A DNA stretch of 32,669 nt from assembly GCA_001779235.1 (NCBI GenBank), contig MFJN01000044.1, positions 24,112 through 56,780 of the forward strand. Reading direction: 5' to 3'. The notes beneath the pieces are model-generated. The model searched no databases. It saw nothing but the letters and a program-made list of their open reading frames with translations, and was not told the origin of the DNA. The translations under genes and the position numbers were made by a program. The stretch is from Candidatus Gottesmanbacteria bacterium RIFCSPHIGHO2_02_FULL_40_13. GTDB taxonomy: Bacteria; Patescibacteriota; Microgenomatia; 2-02-FULL-39-11. Positions within the stretch are counted from its first letter, which is position 1; each line of letters begins with the position of its first letter. This document shows, piece after piece, positions 12,301-19,352 of the stretch.

Positions 12301-12713
12301 ATACATCTTTCCACACCGTTGATGATAAAGGTACCGTTATCAGTCATCCTGGGAATATCACCCAGGAATACGTCTTGCCTGACCGATCTACCGGTTTGTT
12401 TGTTGGTGAGTTTTGTTTCGGCTTTGAGAGGCGCGTCAAAAGTTAAACCCTTAATCAGGCATTCTGCCGGTGTATATCTGGCTTCATCAAAATAATATTT
12501 GTCAAATTCGAGTATCCAGTTTTTACCTGTAAAGTCTTCTACGGGAGAAATTTCATTCAGAAGTTCTTGAAGTCCTGTATTTATAAACCAATCATAAGAT
12601 TCTTTCTGAACAGCAATTAAATCAAGGATGGGTAAATTGGCAGTTTCACTTCCCCAATTGACGCGCTTAATACCACCTGCTTCGTCGGATTTAGAACTGT
12701 TTTGCTTTGCCAT
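9327..12713 (-). CDS. rpoB: DNA-directed RNA polymerase subunit beta
   Basis: [57 protein letters not shown]; acidic/lysine C-terminal tail. Confidence 0.99.
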   Translation of the reverse strand: [1128 protein letters not shown]

Positions 12714-12757
12714 CGGGAATTATTCTTTTTTAAAATGGAGAGAAAACAACAAAAGAA

Positions 12758-12779
12758 GCGTACTAATAGCGACGTACGC
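12758..12779 (-). promoter_or_regulatory. Leader hairpin upstream of rpoB
   Basis: GCGTAC (12758-12763)/GTACGC (12774-12779) stem, 10-nt loop; on the minus strand followed by TTCTTTTGTTGTTTT. Confidence 0.4.
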
Positions 12780-12805
12780 CTCATTTCTATAAATAATTAT
12801 CCTAA

Positions 12806-12833
12806 ATTATAACACGTCTGAATTACTTGTCAA
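12806..12833 (-). promoter_or_regulatory. Putative rpoBC promoter
   Basis: Minus strand TTGACA (12828-12833), 16-nt spacer, TATAAT (12806-12811): consensus hexamers about 95 bp upstream of the rpoB ATG. Confidence 0.75.
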
Positions 12834-12868
12834 GCCTCCGAATTCGAGCCTGTTCGAGCCTGTTGATA

Positions 12869-14590
12869 TCAATTTATATCCTCCGGATCATATTGGAAAA
12901 TAGTTACCATGGGATTTTCGAAAACTTTTTTTAAAAAGGGGTATTTAGTTTTTAATGTTTCCCGGGAAGCTCCCACATATTTAGTTGCTACAATAAAACC
13001 GATGTTATTTTCTTTCAAAAAATTTTGCGCCATTAAACTTTCTTTTTGCGCGAACATAAACTCATTTGCCTGTATATCTTTTTCTTTGGAATTATAGGTT
13101 GTAAGAAAATGTCCGGTATAAACATACCGTCCGGAAATACCGGGAATCATCAAATCAATTGCAGTTGCGGGTGAAGCAAGAACGTTACTATCTACTGGCT
13201 CTGCTGTACGAAGAAACACCAATCCTTGATATAGATTATCGGGGATATAAGCAAAATGATAGTCAGGTTCAGGTACGGGTCGAACTGCAATTGCCCATCC
13301 AGGATAAAAAGACAGCAGATTCATACAAACATACAACACTACCAGTAATGGCAATGCATAGGTCAGGCGAATTCGTCTGGCTATAGCAATTAAGGCATAC
13401 ATCCCCATAACGCCCATAAAAATATAGACCGCGGGGAAGAGAAACCTGAATCCGGGTATGGGTAGCCGGAATAAGAGAGGAATCAGATAACCTGACCAAC
13501 CCAGGGAAACGATCACGATTGCCGAATCATCATAAACAGATCTGTTTTTTCTGCGAAGAAGCAACCCCAACCCGCCAAGAAACAACGGCAGCAGTAGTCC
13601 AAATCCTTTGATGAACTTCACGATACCTATTGTTTTTATTTGCTGGTGATATTGATAAATGTCCCAGTTATTGGCCTGTTTATAGACCGGATCGAAAGCA
13701 ACGGACCGGAGCATCGTCAAACCGGTAATAATAAATATGAAAAAAAACAACATGACTATAGTTTTGGATACCGGCATCACAGAAAATTTAGTTAACGGAA
13801 TTTTTCGGATAAATAACAGTGAGATGCATGTGGCCAGCAAAATAAATGAAACGACTAAATCGCCAAGAGCCAAAAAAATATAGGCTGACGACACAAAGAT
13901 TATCAGCATCAGGCTACCAAGTACCGCGTCTAACTTGAGACTCTTATTCTTACTTTTGCTTATTGCCGTAAATTCGGATTGAAAGATGCCGAGTAAAATA
14001 ATTAAAAGGCAGATAAAGAGAAAATTAACCAATGCATAATTCGGCGGTGATGTGCCGAAACGCGATAAAATTCTGTTGGAAGTCCGCCAGATATCAACCG
14101 ACTCTGTCAAAACCAGCGAACCTTGTTTGATGATAAACGAGGGAAAACTTGAGGAAAATAAAAAGAGCAAAAAGGCAATAATTCTCTGTTTGACCGGAAT
14201 ATTAATGTAACGAACCAGAAGAAGATAACTTGCCCCGATAAAAAGAAATTTAAAAAGTAATCCGAAATAATTTAATGACTGATATGATTCCCATCCCAAT
14301 AACCCGCCTATTCTCCCCATCAAAAGATGATTGAAATAGATGAGGGTTGAGGGAAACCTTTCGATGGAAAATCGGTTTTCCGTGAGCCATTTTCCTTCTT
14401 TTCCCTGATAGAACTGGTCCAGATAGTAATAATAATCTTCAAAATATCCCGGCATACCTATAAAGACAGAGTCTGACGTTTGTCGCATGAAACGGGAACT
14501 AAATCTTGGTGAGGTTAAAATAACCATACTCAGGCTGAAGAAGATTAAAAGAACCAATTCAGCAGTTTTTTTTGACAGAATTGTTTTCAT
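12869..14590 (-). CDS. Polytopic membrane protein, possibly GT-C-fold glycosyltransferase-like
   Basis: 573 aa with many hydrophobic segments; an acidic/aromatic loop (GYFEDYYYYLDQFYQGKEGKWLTENRFSIERFPST) after the first transmembrane segment resembles GT-C proteins. No firm family assignment. Confidence 0.6.
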   Translation of the reverse strand: MKTILSKKTAELVLLIFFSLSMVILTSPRFSSRFMRQTSDSVFIGMPGYFEDYYYYLDQFYQGKEGKWLTENRFSIERFPSTLIYFNHLLMGRIGGLLGWESYQSLNYFGLLFKFLFIGASYLLLVRYINIPVKQRIIAFLLFLFSSSFPSFIIKQGSLVLTESVDIWRTSNRILSRFGTSPPNYALVNFLFICLLIILLGIFQSEFTAISKSKNKSLKLDAVLGSLMLIIFVSSAYIFLALGDLVVSFILLATCISLLFIRKIPLTKFSVMPVSKTIVMLFFFIFIITGLTMLRSVAFDPVYKQANNWDIYQYHQQIKTIGIVKFIKGFGLLLPLFLGGLGLLLRRKNRSVYDDSAIVIVSLGWSGYLIPLLFRLPIPGFRFLFPAVYIFMGVMGMYALIAIARRIRLTYALPLLVVLYVCMNLLSFYPGWAIAVRPVPEPDYHFAYIPDNLYQGLVFLRTAEPVDSNVLASPATAIDLMIPGISGRYVYTGHFLTTYNSKEKDIQANEFMFAQKESLMAQNFLKENNIGFIVATKYVGASRETLKTKYPFLKKVFENPMVTIFQYDPEDIN

Positions 14591-14634
14591 GCTCCAAACA
14601 AATTTTACGATATATGTTTTAAGATTTGCACCTC

Positions 14635-14750
14635 TGTCATTCCGAGCGATCCCGACTCAGTCGGGAGAGCGTGGGAATCTTTCATCAGATTGCCGCGTAC
14701 CCCGACACAACTTCGGGGTCCCTGCCTGCGCAGGCAGGCTCGCAATGACA
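14635..14750. repeat. Palindromic interspersed repeat (TGTCATTSCGAGC...GCTCGCAATGACA type)
   Basis: Outer arms TGTCATTCCGAGC/GCTCGCAATGACA complementary at 12/13; internal hairpins CCCGACTCAGTCGGG, CCCCGACACAACTTCGGGG, CCTGCCTGCGCAGGCAGG. Confidence 0.8.
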
Positions 14751-14871
14751 ACTGCGAAACTCATGTAATATACTTCTTCTCAAAGAATTCTCTCTGTTTA
14801 TCAGTTTAGGGCGTATTAGAAAATAATAGTATCAACTTTAATATCGTATAATACACCACAAAAATACGTAA

Positions 14872-14901
14872 TAGTAAATAACCGATATAAGTTATTTACT
14901 A
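14872..14901. repeat. Perfect inverted repeat (11-bp stem, 8-nt loop)
   Basis: TAGTAAATAAC - CGATATAA - GTTATTTACTA. Confidence 0.8.
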
Positions 14902-14924
14902 ACGTCGCCTTAGTATATACCCAC

Positions 14925-14950
14925 GTAACTCAGATTTGCAACTGAGTTAC
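14925..14950. repeat. Perfect inverted repeat (9-bp stem, 8-nt loop) flanked by direct repeats AGTATATACCC
   Basis: GTAACTCAG - ATTTGCAA - CTGAGTTAC; direct repeats AGTATATACCC at 14912-14922 and 14953-14963. Confidence 0.8.
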
Positions 14951-15024
14951 TCAGTATATACCCCTCCCTGCCTGCCGGCAGGCAGGCAGGTAATCCGCTT
15001 TGCTGCCCCTTCGGGTTGCAAACC

Positions 15025-15042
15025 GGAGTAAGATGGGTATAC
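15025..15042 (+). repeat. Copy 1 of short repeat GGAGTAAGATGRGTATAC
   Basis: GGAGTAAGATGGGTATAC; other copies at 26414-26431 (minus) and 30480-30497 (plus, one mismatch). Confidence 0.75.
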
Positions 15043-15139
15043 ACCTTACTCTTTTGAACCTATCTATAATACATAATAAAACAAACATCAGTTTTTTTGT
15101 ATAATTAATCTTGTGCAAAACTATTTCCATGCGTAATCT

Positions 15140-15853
15140 ATGCGCGCAGACCAATACAAAGCCATGTACGAACACGAAGATACCCATTGGTGGTTTCTGG
15201 CAAAACGTGATTTTATCACTTCTCTTCTTCCTAAACCGCAACAAAACCTAAAGATTCTTGACGTTGGAGCAGGCACCGGAGGCATGAGTGTCTTCTTGGG
15301 TGCCTGGGGTAAAGTGCTGGCTGTTGAAAATTCAAAATATGCCATACCTTATCTCAAAAAACGAGGGGTGGATTATATAAAGTCTTCTGTAGAGATGTGT
15401 TCCTTTAAACCCGATTCATTTGATCTTATTTGTGCGTTTGATGTTCTGTACCACAAATCAATTCATAATGACGAACAACTTATTCATAAATTCCGCTCAT
15501 GGCTAAAGCCTGGGGGTATGCTTTGTGTAACTGACTGTGCAGTACCGTCTCTTTTCAGCCATCATGATCAGGTTATGCACGCCAGAAAACGGTATAAACA
15601 TTCGGAGCTTGTCAGTATCATTTTAAAAGCAAAATTAAATATTCAAAAGGCAACATATATTTACTTTTTCACGTTTCCGTTGTTTATCCTGGTACGCCTG
15701 ATTGACAAATATATTCCGCTTAATACAGTCGCAAAAGTACCTGCACCGATAAATACATTACTATTGTTTCTCTGTTTTCTGGAAAGTAAGCTTCTTCCTT
15801 ATTTGAATTTTCCGATCGGCTCATCTATACTTGTGGTTGCTGTCAAACAATGA
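15140..15853 (+). CDS. Class I SAM-dependent methyltransferase
   Basis: Motif I ILDVGAGTGGMSVFL; FDLICAFDVLYHK; WLKPGGMLCVTDCAV. Confidence 0.85.
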   Translation: MRADQYKAMYEHEDTHWWFLAKRDFITSLLPKPQQNLKILDVGAGTGGMSVFLGAWGKVLAVENSKYAIPYLKKRGVDYIKSSVEMCSFKPDSFDLICAFDVLYHKSIHNDEQLIHKFRSWLKPGGMLCVTDCAVPSLFSHHDQVMHARKRYKHSELVSIILKAKLNIQKATYIYFFTFPLFILVRLIDKYIPLNTVAKVPAPINTLLLFLCFLESKLLPYLNFPIGSSILVVAVKQ

Positions 15854-16563
15854 ACACCAAATCACTAAGTGTTATTCTGCCTACATATAATGAAATAAAT
15901 AATATTATACCGATAATTCATCAAATCCGATCTCTCGCCCATCCTGATGAAATCATTGTGGTCGACGATAACTCAACAGATGAAACCGGCTCGATTGTGT
16001 CTGGCTATTGCCGTACCCACAGGGATGTTGCCCTTATAGAAAACAACCCGCGCCTGGGATTAACTAAATCGCTTCAAAGGGGAATTGATGAAGCGGCGGG
16101 AAAGTATATCGCATGGATGGACGCGGACTTTTCCCATCCGCCAGACCTTCTGCCAATAATGTTAAATGCAATCAAAAATGCTGACATTGTTGTGGGCTCG
16201 TGGCACATCACAAATGGACGCGATAACAGAACGGAAAAACTCCATCGACTGATTAGCGCGTTTGTCAATTATCTATGCCGGATTCTCTTTTCTTCAACGA
16301 TTCACACTTATACATCGGGATATATTCTGACTAAAAAATCAGTTCTTGAGGAACAGCCCCTCCGCGGAAATTACGGCGAATACTGTATAGATTTTTTAGT
16401 GAGAAACCAAAGAAGACAAAAAAAGATAGTTGAAGTTCCATTTACCTGTGTTTCCCGGGTAAAAGGTCTATCTAAAACATGTCCTGATATGAAAACTTAT
16501 TTAGTCCACGGTTTGAGATATCTGAGCATGGTAGCAACTTTGCTGGTAAGTAATGGTCAATAA
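15850..16563 (+). CDS. Family 2 glycosyltransferase (dolichyl-phosphate mannosyltransferase-like)
   Basis: LSVILPTYNEINNIIPIIHQI, EIIVVDDNSTDETG, AWMDADFSHPPDLLP, ADIVVGSWHITNG. Overlaps the upstream gene by 4 nt. Confidence 0.88.
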   Translation: MNTKSLSVILPTYNEINNIIPIIHQIRSLAHPDEIIVVDDNSTDETGSIVSGYCRTHRDVALIENNPRLGLTKSLQRGIDEAAGKYIAWMDADFSHPPDLLPIMLNAIKNADIVVGSWHITNGRDNRTEKLHRLISAFVNYLCRILFSSTIHTYTSGYILTKKSVLEEQPLRGNYGEYCIDFLVRNQRRQKKIVEVPFTCVSRVKGLSKTCPDMKTYLVHGLRYLSMVATLLVSNGQ

Positions 16564-16654
16564 TCGAAACACTATCTGACATACTTCAATCCACCTCATA
16601 TTGCAATTCACGTTCGTTTGTGATAAGATCTTTGTCAGTTAATGAGTTTTTTGT

Positions 16655-16671
16655 GGTGGGAGGTTCCCACC
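16655..16671 (+). promoter_or_regulatory. Hairpin in nusA leader
   Basis: GGTGGGA-GGT-TCCCACC, perfect 7-bp stem followed by ATTTTTATA, 12 nt upstream of the likely nusA ATG. Confidence 0.5.
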
Positions 16672-16682
16672 ATTTTTATAAT

Positions 16683-17735
16683 ATGCCGGCAATAGTCCGA
16701 ACCGAGTTTGCCTTAGCTTTAAATCAGGTCGCTACCGAACGGGGTATAGACCCTGAGGTGGTATTGGAAACTATTAAAGCGGCAATTCTGGCTGCTTTCC
16801 GCAAAGACTACGGGTCGCAGGATTTGGAAGAACTGAGTGTTACTATTGACCCAAACACCGGGGAAGCAAAAGTCATTAAAGAAAAAAAAGATATTACCCC
16901 GCCGGGTTTTGGCAGAATTGCCACCCAAACTGCCAAACAGGTTATCCTGCAGCGCATCAGGGAAGCAGAGAAAAAAGCTATTATCTCCGATTTCGTCACT
17001 AAAGTAGGTACCATCACCAACGGAATGGTGCTTCGTTTTGACGGCCCCAATGTCATCGTGGATATCGGTCGGGCAGAAGGCGTCATGCCTCCGCAGGAAC
17101 AAATCCCGAACGAGCATTACAGGCTAAACCAGCGTTTGACTTTTTATTTAGAAGGAATTAAACAAACCATGCGGGGAGAAGAAGTCATCGTTTCCCGGGC
17201 ACATAAAGGTTTGATTTTGGGGTTGTTTGCGCGGGAAGTCCCTGAAGTTGCAAATTCTGCTGTGGTTATCAAAGTAATTGCCCGTGAACCCGGCAACAGG
17301 ACAAAAATTGCCGTCAGTTCCACACAGTCAGGAGTGGACCCTGTCGGAAGCTGTGTTGGTCAAAAAGGAGTCAGGGTTCAATCTGTCATTAATGAGCTTG
17401 GAGGACTGGAAAAAATTGATATTGTTCAATGGAGTGAGGATATCAAGTTTTTTATACAATCGGCTCTTGCCCCGGCCAAAGATATAGATATCATAACTAA
17501 TGATAAGAAAAACTCAGCCCAGGCCTTTGTACCTGATGATCAGCTGTCTCTTGCTATCGGCCGGGAAGGTCAAAACGTCCGTCTGGCGGCCAAACTTACC
17601 GGCTGGAAAATCGATATAATTGGCAAATCTGAAGCAGTCAAGGTCAAAACATCTGCAAAAATACCTGAAAAAGTGAAAAAAGTGAAAAAAACTGCTAAAA
17701 AGGCGGCAAAAACGCCCGCAGCTTCCAAGAAGTGA
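16683..17735 (+). CDS. nusA: Transcription termination/antitermination factor NusA
   Basis: ALNQVATERGIDPEVVLETIKAAILAAFRKDYG, SRAHKGLILGLFAREVPEV, IAREPGNRTKIAVSS, DPVGSCVGQKGVRVQSVINELGGLEKIDIVQW. ORF track starts at 16620; conserved start is the Met at 16683. Confidence 0.95.
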   Translation: MPAIVRTEFALALNQVATERGIDPEVVLETIKAAILAAFRKDYGSQDLEELSVTIDPNTGEAKVIKEKKDITPPGFGRIATQTAKQVILQRIREAEKKAIISDFVTKVGTITNGMVLRFDGPNVIVDIGRAEGVMPPQEQIPNEHYRLNQRLTFYLEGIKQTMRGEEVIVSRAHKGLILGLFAREVPEVANSAVVIKVIAREPGNRTKIAVSSTQSGVDPVGSCVGQKGVRVQSVINELGGLEKIDIVQWSEDIKFFIQSALAPAKDIDIITNDKKNSAQAFVPDDQLSLAIGREGQNVRLAAKLTGWKIDIIGKSEAVKVKTSAKIPEKVKKVKKTAKKAAKTPAASKK

Positions 17736-17768
17736 AAAAAATGTCCATGAAGTTTTACTTATCTTATT

Positions 17769-19319
17769 ATGCCCAAATCAAAAACAAAAATTCAGCCCGT
17801 TTTATTACCGCCTCCTGTCGTGACCATACTTGGCCATGTGGATCATGGTAAAACTACTCTGCTTGATCTGATCCGTAAAACCAAAGTAGCCCAGAAAGAA
17901 GCCGGCGGGATTACCCAGCATATAGGTGCCTATCAAATACGGATAAGCCCGAAGGGCGAACCGTCATCCCAAGCGACCCCGACGTTACGTCGGGGGAGTC
18001 GAGGAATCCCCTCCGAACACAAAGAAGAGATCCTTCGACAGGCTCAGGATGATTTTGTGTCTGCGGGACACAAAATCACCTTTATCGATACTCCGGGACA
18101 TGAAGCTTTTGCCAAAATGAGAGAGCGTGGTGCCATGGCCGCTGATGTAGCCATACTGGTTGTCGCAGCCAATGACGGAGTTCAACCGCAAACAGTTGAA
18201 TCAATAAAACACATCCAATCTGCCAAAATACCTTCAATTGTTGCCCTTAACAAAATCGACCTGCCGGGAATTAATGTCGAGAAAATAAAAAAACAACTTA
18301 CCCGGGAAGGATTGTCTCTAGAAGAATATGGCGGTGAAACTCCCCTTATTCCTATCTCTGCCAAAACCGGTCAGGGACTGGATAAACTTTTAAGTACCAT
18401 TACCTTGGTTTATGAACTATACCGGAAAAAGCCTCCGACAGCTAATTTTGAAGCTGTAGTGATTGAGTCACAGCTGTCAAAATCTAAAGGTCCAATCGCA
18501 ACCGTAATCATCAGAAACGGCACTCTGACCAGAGGGGAAGAGGTCGTCAATGAAGGCAGGGAATTCAAAATCAGAGCTCTCATTAATTTTCTTGGACAAA
18601 ATATCTCTCAGGCGACAAATGGTGATCCTGTCGAAATTTTGGGCTGGAAAATACTTCCGGCAATTGGCAGCAGAATTTATAAAAAAAATGAGCCGGTCAT
18701 AGAAGCTGCTCAGGTAAATAAGCAAATAATCACGCCGTCTGATAATCCCGGGGAAGAAAAAATAAAGCTGATTCTTAAAGCTGATACGGCCGGATCCCTG
18801 GAAGCTTTAACTGTGGTCTTATCTTCCAAGGTGGATATCATCTTATCAGGTGTAGGCAATATTTCCGAATCCGATATACTTCTTGCTAAAACAGCCAAGA
18901 CCATCATTGTTGGTTTTAATATCGAACCTTCGCAAAACGTCGTCAAGCTGGCTAACTCGGAAAAAGTTTTAATCAAAACCTTTCATCTTATCTATAAGTT
19001 GTTTGAAGAATTAGATGAAGTGATTGAAGCGATTAAAAAAGGAAATCTGGTATCAATACTCGGAGAGGCAAAAATTATAGAAATTTTTTCTTATAAAGAA
19101 GATAAAATTGCCGGCGTGAAAGTGATTTCAGGACGGATTGCCCGCGGTGATCAGATAAAGCTGGTCCGGGGTGAAGAAGAAATCGGCCGCGCTAAAATTA
19201 AATCTCTTCGCCATGGTAAAGAAGACATTTCCAAAGTCGAACAGGGAAAAGACGGAGGTGTAATATTATCCCAAAAACTTGACTTTTTGACAGGTGATAG
19301 TATAATAGCTATAGGATAA
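17769..19319 (+). CDS. infB: Translation initiation factor IF-2, short form, carrying an in-frame repeat insertion
   Basis: [85 protein letters not shown]. About 39 extra residues between GAYQIR and KITFIDTPGHEAF. Confidence 0.96.
   Translation: MPKSKTKIQPVLLPPPVVTILGHVDHGKTTLLDLIRKTKVAQKEAGGITQHIGAYQIRISPKGEPSSQATPTLRRGSRGIPSEHKEEILRQAQDDFVSAGHKITFIDTPGHEAFAKMRERGAMAADVAILVVAANDGVQPQTVESIKHIQSAKIPSIVALNKIDLPGINVEKIKKQLTREGLSLEEYGGETPLIPISAKTGQGLDKLLSTITLVYELYRKKPPTANFEAVVIESQLSKSKGPIATVIIRNGTLTRGEEVVNEGREFKIRALINFLGQNISQATNGDPVEILGWKILPAIGSRIYKKNEPVIEAAQVNKQIITPSDNPGEEKIKLILKADTAGSLEALTVVLSSKVDIILSGVGNISESDILLAKTAKTIIVGFNIEPSQNVVKLANSEKVLIKTFHLIYKLFEELDEVIEAIKKGNLVSILGEAKIIEIFSYKEDKIAGVKVISGRIARGDQIKLVRGEEEIGRAKIKSLRHGKEDISKVEQGKDGGVILSQKLDFLTGDSIIAIG
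17945..18066 (+). repeat. Palindromic interspersed repeat inside infB (boundaries approximate)
   Basis: Contains GTCATCCCAAGCGA, CCCCGACG-TTA-CGTCGGGG and ATCCTTCGACAGGCTCAGGATGA, resembling the intergenic elements at 14635 and 30319. Encodes ISPKGEPSSQATPTLRRGSRGIPSEHKEEILRQAQDDFVSA, which lacks a counterpart in the canonical IF-2 G domain. Confidence 0.8.
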
Positions 19320-19346
19320 AAACCCCTTTGATAAGGGGATTTTTTA
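19318..19346 (+). terminator. Rho-independent terminator after infB
   Basis: CCCCTT-TGAT-AAGGGG followed by ATTTTTT, preceded by AAAAA. Confidence 0.85.
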
Positions 19347-19352
19347 AAACTT

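Noticed and set aside
12843-12862. Tandem 10-mer TTCGAGCCTG x2 next to the membrane-protein stop
   Set aside because: Only two copies with no dyad or gene context; likely slippage.
14872-15051. CRISPR array
   Set aside because: Inverted repeats differ from each other, with no regular repeat/spacer pattern and no cas genes.
15034-15105. Short peptide ORF starting in GGAGTAAGATGGGTATAC (GGAG plus ATG)
   Set aside because: Only about 23 codons, and the copy at 26414 gives a different six-codon frame; no conserved peptide.
14951-15345. Minus-strand ORFs over the hairpin region and methyltransferase start
   Set aside because: Translation comes from the repeat palindromes (PACRQAGRG) and the antisense of a well-supported gene.
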